From assembly GCA_002328075.1 (NCBI GenBank), contig DCVT01000018.1, positions 1 to 64,000 of the forward strand: a DNA stretch of 64,000 nt, read 5' to 3'. The stretch is from Anaerolineales bacterium UBA2181 (GTDB taxonomy: Bacteria > Chloroflexota > Anaerolineae > Promineifilales > UBA4811). The notes under the pieces are model-generated. The model saw only the letters and a list, made by a program, of their open reading frames with translations, had not been told where the DNA came from and made no database searches. Of the stretch, positions 16,407-23,925 are shown in pieces; the stretch's first letter is position 1, and each line of letters begins with the position of its first letter. The position numbers and the translations under genes are program-made.

Positions 16407-18251
16407 TCACTCCTTCAGATGGTACGGCACGTCGGTCACAATCGTGTCACGCCGGAACAGAAACGCCAGCCGGATCAGCATCGCGGTCTGGTTGTGCAGC
16501 AGGTTCTGCCACCACTTTTGCGGCACAAACTGCGGGAGCACGATGGTCACCTTTTCGTCATGCCGGGTGATGTCGTCGATCCGGTCCACATACGACATCA
16601 GCGGTCCGACAATCGATCGGTACGGCGAAGCCAATACCTCCAAGCGCGTTCCGCCTGCCCAGGCATACCATTTTTCCTGGATTCCGGCGGTCTCGGCTGG
16701 GTTGACTTCAACATAGACGCCGGTCACATCATCGGATATCGAACGGGCATACTCCAGCGCGTGGATGACGCCCCGATGTACTCCCGCTACCGGCACCAGG
16801 ACGCGGTGCCGTCGTATTCGCGGCGGGGCACCAAAAGCATCCAGCGATAGCTGGACGGCTGCATGGTCGAAATGACGCTTGACGGACAGAAAACCCAACA
16901 CCAGCAACGGCAAGATCAACAGGACCGCCCAACCCCCATGCGAAAACCGGGTAACCGCCAGAATCAGCAGCACGGCGAACGTCGTCGTAGCCCCAAAACC
17001 GTTGATGGCCATGTTCCGTTGCCATCCGGGCGGCCTGAGCCGCAACCAGCGCCGGACCATGCCGATTTGGGAAAGCGTGAACGAGACAAAAACGCCGATG
17101 GCGTACAACGGCAACAGCGAATGGGTCCGGCCGCCAAAGATCACGATCAGCAGCGAGGCGGCCGCGCCCAGCACAATGATTCCATTGGAGAAAACCAGCC
17201 GGTCACCCAGGTTGGTCATCTGGCGCGGCAAGAAACCGTCGCGCGCCAGGAACGAACTCAGGCGCGGAAAATCGGCAAACGCCGTGTTGCTGGCCAGCAA
17301 AAGGATCAAGGCGGTAAAAAGCTGGATGGCCACGTAGGCAAGCCCCTTGCCGCCAAAGAGTGCCCGACCTATCTGGGAAAGAACCGTCTCCGAGTGCACC
17401 GGATAGGCGCCTACCTGATGCGCCATCACGGTGATTCCCAGGAACATGATCGCCAGGAGTCCAACCATAACCGCCAGGGTCCGGGAGGCGTTGTCTGCCT
17501 CCGGTGGTTTAAACGCCTGCACCCCATTGGCGACGGCCTCGATGCCCGTCAGGGCGGTACACCCGGCCGCAAACGCGCGCAGCAGCAGAAACAACGTCAC
17601 CGACGAGGTAACCTGGACCGTCACGTGCGCTTCGCCCGGGGTCACGGTGGGCAATGTGCCCGTCGCCCAGCGGATAAACCCGTATCCCAGCAGGCTGAGG
17701 ACCCCCCCAACAAACAGGTAGGTGGGAATGGTAAAGACCGTCGCCGACTCCCGAACCCCGCGCAGGTTGATGATAGTGACGAATGCCACAACCGCCACCC
17801 CCATCATCACCCGGTACGGATAGAGCGCCGGAATCCAGGAGGTGATGGCGGCCACCCCGGCCGCCGTGCTGACCGCGACCGTCAGGATATAGTCGGTAAG
17901 CAGGGCGCCGGCGGCCGTCAGTCCGGGCAGGTCGCCCAGGTTGTCCCGCGCGACGCTATAGGCGCCGCCACCACCCGGGTAGGCGTGGATGGTCTGGTAA
18001 TAGGAGGTTCCCACGGTCACCACCAGAATCGCGATGCCGATTGCCACGGGTATGGACAACCCCAGCGCACCCGTGCCGGCCAGAATCAGCACGAACAGTA
18101 TCTCCTCGGTCGCATAGGCGACCGACGAGAGCGCGTCTGACGAAAAAACCGCCAGGCCTTTGATCTTGGGCAACCGCTCGTGCATTTGCTGCGAGGTCGC
18201 CAGCGGGTCGCCAATGAGAAGATGTCGCAGCGATGTCCGCGAGGACTGCAT
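16407..18251 (-). CDS. kimA: KimA-like APC-family potassium transporter
   Basis: This is a membrane transporter of 614 aa resembling Bacillus subtilis KimA (YdaO), a proton-coupled high-affinity potassium importer. About 12 helices follow the KimA-type start KIKGLAVFSSDALSSVAYATEE, with YPGGGGAY and TGIEAVANGVQAFKPP in the core. A cytosolic C-terminal domain ends in HNQTAMLIRLAFLFRRD and VPYHLKE, which match the KimA C-terminus as I recall it. I prefer the ATG at 18251; a GTG at 18284 is also in frame. It is the first gene of a five-gene operon read from a near-consensus promoter. Two RCK regulators directly follow, an arrangement usually seen with Trk/Ktr rather than KimA. Confidence 0.88.
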   Translation of the reverse strand: MQSSRTSLRHLLIGDPLATSQQMHERLPKIKGLAVFSSDALSSVAYATEEILFVLILAGTGALGLSIPVAIGIAILVVTVGTSYYQTIHAYPGGGGAYSVARDNLGDLPGLTAAGALLTDYILTVAVSTAAGVAAITSWIPALYPYRVMMGVAVVAFVTIINLRGVRESATVFTIPTYLFVGGVLSLLGYGFIRWATGTLPTVTPGEAHVTVQVTSSVTLFLLLRAFAAGCTALTGIEAVANGVQAFKPPEADNASRTLAVMVGLLAIMFLGITVMAHQVGAYPVHSETVLSQIGRALFGGKGLAYVAIQLFTALILLLASNTAFADFPRLSSFLARDGFLPRQMTNLGDRLVFSNGIIVLGAAASLLIVIFGGRTHSLLPLYAIGVFVSFTLSQIGMVRRWLRLRPPGWQRNMAINGFGATTTFAVLLILAVTRFSHGGWAVLLILPLLVLGFLSVKRHFDHAAVQLSLDAFGAPPRIRRHRVLVPVAGVHRGVIHALEYARSISDDVTGVYVEVNPAETAGIQEKWYAWAGGTRLEVLASPYRSIVGPLMSYVDRIDDITRHDEKVTIVLPQFVPQKWWQNLLHNQTAMLIRLAFLFRRDTIVTDVPYHLKE

Positions 18252-18326
18252 CGTTACCAACGTCCTTACAAATGAAAGGCCCACCCAACGATGGTCGCGG
18301 GCAGGCCCCTGCTGTCAATCGATGCA

Positions 18327-18354
18327 AGTATATACCAGCCACACCAGTTGTCAA
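18327..18354 (-). promoter_or_regulatory. Sigma-70-type promoter of the kimA operon
   Basis: On the minus strand TTGACA (18354-18349) and TATACT (18332-18327) are separated by 16 bp, close to the consensus. Transcription would start near 18320, giving a leader of about 70 nt before the ATG. Confidence 0.8.
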
Positions 18355-18440
18355 AGCAGATCTGCGAGGCCGCTGGGCCGGGTTGCCTGGGTGAGGGACC
18401 GGTGGTACGATCTGACGTGGTCGCGAAGGAGGTACTACCG

Positions 18441-18983
18441 ATGCCCAAGAGTGGAACGAGCCGATACAAGAGCGTTCTCCTCGGCCTGGCGCTGGCGTTC
18501 ATCTCGGCGAATGCCGGATGCGGAATTCGCACCGAGAGCCCGGCGCCCGGCTGCACCGAGTACTGGGGTCTGGCGGCCTCCGGCGGCTGTCAGGGCAAGA
18601 CGGTCATCCTCGACCTCCAGGTAGAGCCGCAGATCGACTGCCTTCACGTGCGGGCCAACAACTGCAACGGTGGCATCCTGGACGTGGACAACCTGTGCGA
18701 GGTGGCGCTGACCTTGGGGGAAGTAGAGATCCAGCCGGGCCAGCGCAGCGTTGGGCTGGACGTCGCCGAGCGCGACCCAGCCACCGGTCGGGCCACGCTG
18801 ACCCACGCGCATGGCAACTTTTCCGAATTCGCACCGGCGGCCGACCAGTCGGTGGAGGTGATCGGGACGTTGGACACCCGCGCCATTCGGGTGCGGTTCG
18901 TCAAGACGCGCCCGCTCTGCCGAGATCGCTCACCGGACGCCGGCCGCGCGACCGCCAACCTGCGCCGGCCTGATTCCGGCTAG
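18441..18983 (+). CDS. Predicted lipoprotein of unknown function
   Basis: This is a 180-aa exported protein. A basic start (MPKSGTSRYK) and a hydrophobic stretch end in ISANAGCG, a lipobox-like site with the Cys at about residue 27. The mature part is Cys-containing (PGCTEYW, GGCQGK, DCLHVRANNCNGG, NLCEVA), which suggests disulfides outside the membrane, and ends in a disordered basic tail. The ATG has GAAGGAGG about 9 nt upstream, which fixes the start. The next gene, a membrane protein, begins 18 bp later with its own ribosome site, so they are probably co-transcribed. I do not recognise a family. Confidence 0.75.
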   Translation: MPKSGTSRYKSVLLGLALAFISANAGCGIRTESPAPGCTEYWGLAASGGCQGKTVILDLQVEPQIDCLHVRANNCNGGILDVDNLCEVALTLGEVEIQPGQRSVGLDVAERDPATGRATLTHAHGNFSEFAPAADQSVEVIGTLDTRAIRVRFVKTRPLCRDRSPDAGRATANLRRPDSG

Positions 18984-19000
18984 ACAGGAGACCAGCCCCC

Positions 19001-20236
19001 ATGCCCAGCCACCACCCAACGAATACCGTCACGTTCCGGCAGTTGGCCACTGTCAGCAACTTCTGTCTGTTTGCGGCCGTGGTCTCTGGTGCCCTCCTCG
19101 GTCTCTGGGACCGCATGCGCCTCTTGCCTTCCTACATCTTTTTCTTTTCCTTTGCTGCGTTTTCGGTCATGCTCTTCCAGACCATACTGGCCCGACCGGC
19201 CGACCAGTTAGGCCGACTCGATCTGCGCGAACAACGCGGTCTTGCCCTGGTCACCGTGATCGTCAGCCTGTTATGCGTCGTCAGCGAACTGACCCTGATC
19301 CCTTGGCTCAAGGTACCGGCCGGGATCTTGCTGGCGGTGGCGGTCGCCTCGCATGCCATCCGGGTATGGGAAGGAAGGACCCTCCCGGCGATCTGGCGCA
19401 ACGTAGCCTGGCGCTTTTTCGTCACCGACATGCTCTTTTTGCTGGTGGCGGCCATCGGCCTGGCGGCTTTGGGGTGGAAAGAGACCTGGCCCCAGTTCCC
19501 GTTGATTCCTGCCTTTCTCCGGCCGTCCACCGTCTTCCTGGGCGCTTCGTTCCCGCTCACACTCACCTTCACCGGCTACCTGTACCTGTTTGCCGACCAG
19601 AACGGCGGACTCTCTTCCATAGAACATCGGATGATGGACGGTTGGTACTATGTCCTGGTGGGCGGCGTGCTGCTTTTCCTGGTGGTGATATTGCTGGATC
19701 TCCGCGGCATGATGCAGACCCTGGCCATCGTCCTGTTGGCCGGCGTATGGGCGGTCACCTATCTGTTTGCTCGGCGGCTGCTTCGGTCGCCCGGCGCGGT
19801 GCACCTGCTCTACGGGACCATCGGCCTCGTCGGGTTGCTGGCGACCTCGGCCGCCGGCAATGCGCTCATCGCCTCGCGGACGCCCACCATCCCCGCCGGC
19901 GCCAACCCCATCCTTCTCTCTCATGTGCACTTTGCGCAATTGGGCTGGGTGTGCATCTCCTTTTGGGGCATCCAGTACACCCTGTGGACCACCCTGTTGG
20001 CCTGGGATCGCCGCCAACCCGGCTGGCTACCGTTGGGCGCCGACTATCCGCTGCCCGCCCGCATCACCGCCTACCTCCAACTGGTGCTCGCGGTCGGCGG
20101 TGTTGCCCTGCTCTCCGCCAGCCACCTGCTGGATGACCTGGCCCTGATGCGAGTCAGCGGGCTGATGTACGCCGTTGCCACGCTGCTGCCGCTGGTCATT
20201 CTCCGCCAGCTAGAGTCCGCCACCCGGCCGGCCTGA
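19001..20236 (+). CDS. Multispan membrane protein of unknown function
   Basis: This is a 411-aa integral membrane protein with roughly 11-12 hydrophobic helices and very short loops. One segment, ILLSHVHFAQLGWVCISFWG, has a buried His pair next to LGW. It is reminiscent of the helices of heme-copper oxidase-like or NnrS-like proteins, but the remaining ligands needed for that assignment are not apparent. CAGGAG precedes the ATG by 10 nt. It is probably co-expressed with the upstream lipoprotein. I leave the function open; a transport or sensing role is equally possible. Confidence 0.7.
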   Translation: MPSHHPTNTVTFRQLATVSNFCLFAAVVSGALLGLWDRMRLLPSYIFFFSFAAFSVMLFQTILARPADQLGRLDLREQRGLALVTVIVSLLCVVSELTLIPWLKVPAGILLAVAVASHAIRVWEGRTLPAIWRNVAWRFFVTDMLFLLVAAIGLAALGWKETWPQFPLIPAFLRPSTVFLGASFPLTLTFTGYLYLFADQNGGLSSIEHRMMDGWYYVLVGGVLLFLVVILLDLRGMMQTLAIVLLAGVWAVTYLFARRLLRSPGAVHLLYGTIGLVGLLATSAAGNALIASRTPTIPAGANPILLSHVHFAQLGWVCISFWGIQYTLWTTLLAWDRRQPGWLPLGADYPLPARITAYLQLVLAVGGVALLSASHLLDDLALMRVSGLMYAVATLLPLVILRQLESATRPA

Positions 20237-20240
20237 TCGT

Positions 20241-20276
20241 CCCCCCTCGCCGGCCCGGCGGCGCCGTGAAGGGGGG
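20241..20276 (+). terminator. GC-rich hairpin after the membrane protein gene
   Basis: CCCCCCT (20241-20247) pairs with AGGGGGG (20270-20276) around an inner CGCCG/CGGCG stem, beginning 5 bp after the stop. Only TT follows, so termination is likely but not textbook. Confidence 0.6.
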
Positions 20277-20357
20277 TTGCTTGGCCTGGTCGCTGACGGC
20301 GTGGTCCTTCAAACACGCACGCCTGTAGCCTCCAGACAGCAAGTTCCCGATAACTAC

Positions 20358-20386
20358 TTGCATTGCTCGCGTATTTGTGGTATCAT
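20358..20386 (+). promoter_or_regulatory. Promoter of the replication/partition-like module
   Basis: TTGCAT (20358-20363) and TATCAT (20381-20386) are 17 bp apart, with TGG just before the -10 giving an extended -10. It lies about 50 bp upstream of the ExeA-like ATPase gene. ATTTG/CAAAT half-sites flank the -10 and could be an operator. Confidence 0.7.
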
Positions 20387-20436
20387 ATTCGCAAATGATA
20401 GGCCCATTCGCACATTGACGGGGAAAAGACTGCACC

Positions 20437-21390
20437 ATGGCCCGCACAAGCATCAAAACAACCGTCGCCCACGTGGAGGCACCTCCGGATAGGGTGGAAG
20501 CCAACACCACCCACCTGCCAAGCCGGTTGGAACCCGACATGATCAGCTACGAGCGATACGGACTGCTTCAGCCCCCCTTTTCTCTGACCACCGATCCCTC
20601 CTTCATGTACCTCTCGGATGCGCACAAGATGGGGCTGAGCAAGGTGTCGTACATGATCCAGAAAAGGCAGGGGTTGTGCGTCATCCTGGGCGCCATCGGC
20701 GCCGGCAAAACCATGTCTGGTGCGTGGCTCTACCGACGCTATCAGCAGTTGCGCAACCACCGGGTGGCCTTTTTGGAGGAGGCGCAGCTGCCGCTTACCG
20801 ATCGTCGCAGTTCCCTGCCCTTCCTACGGCGGGTGGCGGGCGAATTCGACCTGAAACGGCCCCGCAGCCTCAGCGATCAGATGGCGGTCTTGCGCAGCTT
20901 TATGGTGGGCGCTTTTTTGGACAGGCAGAACGTGGTGTTGATCCTGGATGAAGCGCAAAAGCTCTACCAGACCCACCTCGAGCTCATCCGGCAGATGCTC
21001 AATTTTGAAAGCCGTGGAGCCGGCAAGCTGCTGCAGGTGGTGCTCATCGGAACCCCGGAATTGCGTCAACTGCTCATCGAGGAACCCACCCTGGAGAGCC
21101 GGGTGGCAGTCTATGCGTACCTCGATGCATTGACCCGGGATGACACCACCAATCTGATCACGTTTCGACTGCTGGTTGCAGGGCGAAGGGAGACGCTCTT
21201 TTCGCCGGCGGCCATCGACGATATCTACCTGATCAGCAGCGGGGTGCCCCGTCAGATCTGCGCCCTGGCTCAGTTGGCGCTCATCGAGGCATCCACCCGG
21301 GACGCAGAATTGATCGATCGGCCATTGATGCGTCAGGTGATCGATGCTTACTACCCCCACCTGGCGGACCGGCTGCGGGGAGAAAGCTGA
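20437..21390 (+). CDS. ExeA/TniB-like AAA ATPase
   Basis: This is a P-loop ATPase of 317 aa. The typical ExeA start YERYGLLQPPFSLTTDPSFMYLSDAH precedes Walker A GAIGAGKT (residues 85-92), Walker B VVLILDEAQ, sensor-like VVLIGTPELRQLL and an arginine-rich LESRVAVYAYL segment. The family includes ATPases for secretion pore assembly and transposition target selection (TniB). No type II secretion genes or transposase are nearby. Its place at the head of a partition operon suggests a DNA-handling role, which is inference. The ATG at 20437 gives a 34-aa extension; an ATG at 20539 matches the family start but lacks a ribosome site. Confidence 0.85.
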   Translation: MARTSIKTTVAHVEAPPDRVEANTTHLPSRLEPDMISYERYGLLQPPFSLTTDPSFMYLSDAHKMGLSKVSYMIQKRQGLCVILGAIGAGKTMSGAWLYRRYQQLRNHRVAFLEEAQLPLTDRRSSLPFLRRVAGEFDLKRPRSLSDQMAVLRSFMVGAFLDRQNVVLILDEAQKLYQTHLELIRQMLNFESRGAGKLLQVVLIGTPELRQLLIEEPTLESRVAVYAYLDALTRDDTTNLITFRLLVAGRRETLFSPAAIDDIYLISSGVPRQICALAQLALIEASTRDAELIDRPLMRQVIDAYYPHLADRLRGES

Positions 21391-21974
21391 TGCCCAATCC
21401 GCGTTCGCGGGCGCCGCGACGCCGAATTATCGGGGCCAATTGGGAAGCGCAGCGACCCATTCGCGGTCGGCCGCCGGCCGCCCGGCCGCGCAAGGCAACT
21501 CGCATCTACCTGACTTCAAAGCAACGAGAACACTGGTCCCTTCTGACGGAAGGGCTGAGCCAGTTGGCGGCCAGCCGGATAGAGGTTGCCGACCTGGCCA
21601 TTCAGTGCCTGGATGACACGCTGCAGGAGATGCAGCGCGGGCTCACCGGCTCGGGTCAACTGTTGCCGGTGGGCGTGGTGGATCTCAAATCGCTCTACTT
21701 TCTGCTGGACCTGAAACCGCCCACAGGTAGCGCCATCCAGTACAACATCACCATGTTCACAGAGACCCGTGAACGGATGTCTGTGCTGACCATCCGGTTG
21801 CAGTCGGCCTTTCGAGCCACTTGGAGTCAGGTGTTCGGCCTGGGTATCGAACTCCTGCATCACCGGCTTGCCAGTCAGGGGCGGGATCTGGCGATCCTCG
21901 CCGAGGTGGATTCCTTGGCAGAACTCAAGACTCGGTTGTTTCAGCCGCAGCAGTTGCGGCTCACGATGGGTTAG
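21390..21974 (+). CDS. Unknown protein coupled to the ExeA-like ATPase
   Basis: This 194-aa soluble protein has a very basic N-terminus (about 35 residues rich in Arg and Pro), followed by a predicted helical domain (TSKQREHWSLLTEGLSQLAASRIEVADLAIQCLDDTLQEM). It starts at an ATG that shares one base with the ATPase stop (TGATG) behind GGGGAG, so translation is coupled. The basic arm suggests DNA or RNA contact. I recognise no family. The start of its helical domain looks slightly like a small CopG/ribbon-helix-helix adaptor, but that is weak. It is followed by three palindromic repeats. Confidence 0.75.
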   Translation: MPNPRSRAPRRRIIGANWEAQRPIRGRPPAARPRKATRIYLTSKQREHWSLLTEGLSQLAASRIEVADLAIQCLDDTLQEMQRGLTGSGQLLPVGVVDLKSLYFLLDLKPPTGSAIQYNITMFTETRERMSVLTIRLQSAFRATWSQVFGLGIELLHHRLASQGRDLAILAEVDSLAELKTRLFQPQQLRLTMG

Positions 21975-21989
21975 TCAGCGTGTATGCGC

Positions 21990-22063
21990 GTCCTATAGGA
22001 CAGATAAACGGTGTAGAATGTCCTACAGGACAAACAAATGGGGATAAATCGACCTACAGGACA
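21990..22063. repeat. Three 13-bp palindromic iteron-like repeats
   Basis: GTCCTATAGGACA (21990-22002), GTCCTACAGGACA (22020-22032) and GACCTACAGGACA (22051-22063) share the palindromic core CCTAYAGG. They are spaced 30 and 31 bp start to start, about three helical turns, so bound proteins would line up on one face. The third copy contains the AGGA ribosome site of the next gene. They look like binding sites for an autoregulating initiator or repressor. Confidence 0.75.
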
Positions 22064-22065
22064 AT

Positions 22066-23508
22066 ATGCAGGTCGGCGAGGTTTCGTGTAGAATCATGAA
22101 TCCGGTTGCCGGGAACCCCAACGGGGGAGGTAGTGCGTCCACCGCGCTTCCGGCTGTCTGGAAGGCCTCGCTGGAGCATCTCAAGCTCTTGATGCCTCAG
22201 GCTACCTATGACACCCTGCTGGCCGACACCACCGGCGCGGCCGGCGGGCAGGGCCAGATGGAGGTGACAGTCACCTCGCCCCACGCCAAGGCCTGGATCG
22301 AAGCTCGGTTGCTGCCCATGGTCCACCATGCGCTTCAACGGGCCGGTTATGAGGGCTCGGTGGATTTCCGGGCGCCGGACGTCACTGCGACCCTATCCAC
22401 CCCCAATCACGAACCCCTCCAATCGGATCGGCTTCCCGTTCCGGGACAGTCACCATTGGAGCCCGGCAGTGTGGTTCTCACGTTTCTGAACTTTGACCTC
22501 TATGCCCGGGGTTGGTTGCGCACCCCCACCTACTACGAGCTGTTCTGGCAGCCGGTGTTGGGCCACGTGGCATACGCCACCTGGCGGCTGATGCAGGTGC
22601 TGTACTGGAGCAATCCATCGGGCTCGATGACCCGGCGGGTCAGGTTGGACATACAGGATGCGGCCGCCCACCTGGGCGTGAGCCGGGACCTGGTCCGGGG
22701 CAAACCCGCCGCCGGGCTGGGTGGAGCGCTGCAGACCCTGAGCCAACACGGGCTGGCTCAGGTTCAACGCCATGACGCGGGTCGGGCCACCGTGTACAGC
22801 GCCCGTTTCCTCCGGCGTCTGCCGCTGCTGGCTCCGGGTCAGGTAGCCGCCCTGACCCCGTCTCAGCAGCAGCAGCATCTGGACTGGCTGCTGTCGGCCG
22901 GACACGATCCGCAGGCCTGGGAGTCGCTGGCGGACCGTTTTCCCTCTTTTGTGTTGCCGGCCGATTCGCCGCCGCCCGAGCCGGCAGCCCTGCCGTTCTC
23001 GCAACCTGACTGGGAGTCGGAACCGTTGGGCCGGACCGGTTTTCTCCGCACGCCGGTCTACTATGACCTCTTTCTTCAGCCGTTGATCGGACCGGAGGCA
23101 TTTGCCGTCTGGCGGGTCTGCAAATGCCTCAACGCGATCCAGGCGGATTACAACCGCGCCCGCGATACGATTACCTCGGTGTATTCACTGGCAGCCACGC
23201 TCGGTTGCCACCGGCAAAAGATCACCGGGGTCCGGCGCAGCCAGGCAGGCGGCGCCTATTGGCAGGACGGCGCCTTTGACCGACTGCGCAAGCACCGGCT
23301 GGCACTCATTCGCGAGGAGGGCTCCGGAAGTCAGGTGGCATACCGGCTCCTGGTAGTCAATGAGCCCCCCATGCTCTGTCCTACTCAGGTCGGCACGTTT
23401 GGCGAAAAGCTCCAATCAACCCACGCCGAATGGCTGCGCAAGGCCCAACTCCAGTTGGAGGAGTGGCGGCAGCTGCCGATGGACTCGCTGTTGGAGGTGT
23501 CCGAGTAG
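22066..23508 (+). CDS. DnaA-N-like protein with two duplicated winged-helix-like halves
   Basis: This 480-aa protein resembles a plasmid-type initiator. Residues about 31-92 (VWKASLEHLKLLMPQATYDT to WIEARLLPMVHHALQ) match the DnaA N-terminal fold that recruits helicase or DnaA. Two homologous segments follow: 149-253 (GWLRTPTYYELFWQPVLG, LDIQDAAAHLGVSRDLV) and 325-430 (GFLRTPVYYDLFLQPLIG, VYSLAATLGCHRQKIT). Each has a helix-turn-helix and a wing-like end, a clear internal duplication. No AAA domain is present. The ATG at 22066 uses AGGA in the third palindrome; ATG 22096 is an alternative. Binding to the palindromes upstream is an inference. Confidence 0.78.
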   Translation: MQVGEVSCRIMNPVAGNPNGGGSASTALPAVWKASLEHLKLLMPQATYDTLLADTTGAAGGQGQMEVTVTSPHAKAWIEARLLPMVHHALQRAGYEGSVDFRAPDVTATLSTPNHEPLQSDRLPVPGQSPLEPGSVVLTFLNFDLYARGWLRTPTYYELFWQPVLGHVAYATWRLMQVLYWSNPSGSMTRRVRLDIQDAAAHLGVSRDLVRGKPAAGLGGALQTLSQHGLAQVQRHDAGRATVYSARFLRRLPLLAPGQVAALTPSQQQQHLDWLLSAGHDPQAWESLADRFPSFVLPADSPPPEPAALPFSQPDWESEPLGRTGFLRTPVYYDLFLQPLIGPEAFAVWRVCKCLNAIQADYNRARDTITSVYSLAATLGCHRQKITGVRRSQAGGAYWQDGAFDRLRKHRLALIREEGSGSQVAYRLLVVNEPPMLCPTQVGTFGEKLQSTHAEWLRKAQLQLEEWRQLPMDSLLEVSE

Positions 23509-23925
23509 CATGCTGACACCACGCTGTGCAAAGAACTTGCTGTGTTGTGCAGAGCGACACAACCCGATTCTGTGCCCGGCGGCCGGATGCCTTTCTGCTG
23601 TGCGATCAGCTACCAACCTGCTGCACAGCGACACGGTGGTTGTGCCCAACGCGGATCTCGGTGTGCAGCCCCGCACCGGGCATGTGCGAGACGACACCTA
23701 TATAAGAGTCTATGATAAGAAAGAGAGAAAAGATGATACAATGGGTCCGGTTGATGGTCTTGTTGTTATGGGCCTTTTCCTGCACCCAGCAGAACCCGAT
23801 GATCGACCTGAGGAGCCCTGTGCGCAGCGACACGGCGCCCAAACGGTTGGGTCCGCCGCGGCGCGACCGATGGCGGTGGCACGTTGGGCTCATGCGGGCC
23901 GACAGACTCTGACGGGAGTTGACAC
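23509..23925. other. Non-coding region between initiator-like gene and parA
   Basis: These 417 bp contain four copies of an imperfect TGTGC-N3-GCGACAC repeat. They also hold an AT-rich patch (about 23694-23751) in otherwise GC-rich DNA, with TATATAA, TATGAT and GATACAAT. Several loose TGTGC half-sites are scattered between. The pattern fits a partition site and/or an unwinding element near an origin. A 66-codon frame at 23712-23912 is not convincing. Confidence 0.55.
23545..23835 (+). repeat. Cluster of four TGTGC-N3-GCGACAC repeats, parS-like candidate
   Basis: The copies are TTGTGCAGAGCGACACAA (23545-23562), TGCTGCACAGCGACACGG (23619-23636), ATGTGCGAGACGACACCT (23682-23699) and CTGTGCGCAGCGACACGG (23818-23835). 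All point the same way. The first is an imperfect palindrome with TTGTG/CACAA ends. They sit directly upstream of parA, where a centromere or autorepressor site is expected. Confidence 0.65.

Noticed and set aside
18291..18440. Upstream extension of the lipoprotein gene
   Set aside because: It would overlap the kimA promoter region and bury the signal peptide; the ribosome site before 18441 is far better.
23712..23912. A 66-codon open frame with a hydrophobic start and a FSC lipobox-like site
   Set aside because: It covers the AT-rich patch and one of the TGTGC repeats, has no good ribosome site and no plausible mature part; more likely non-coding.
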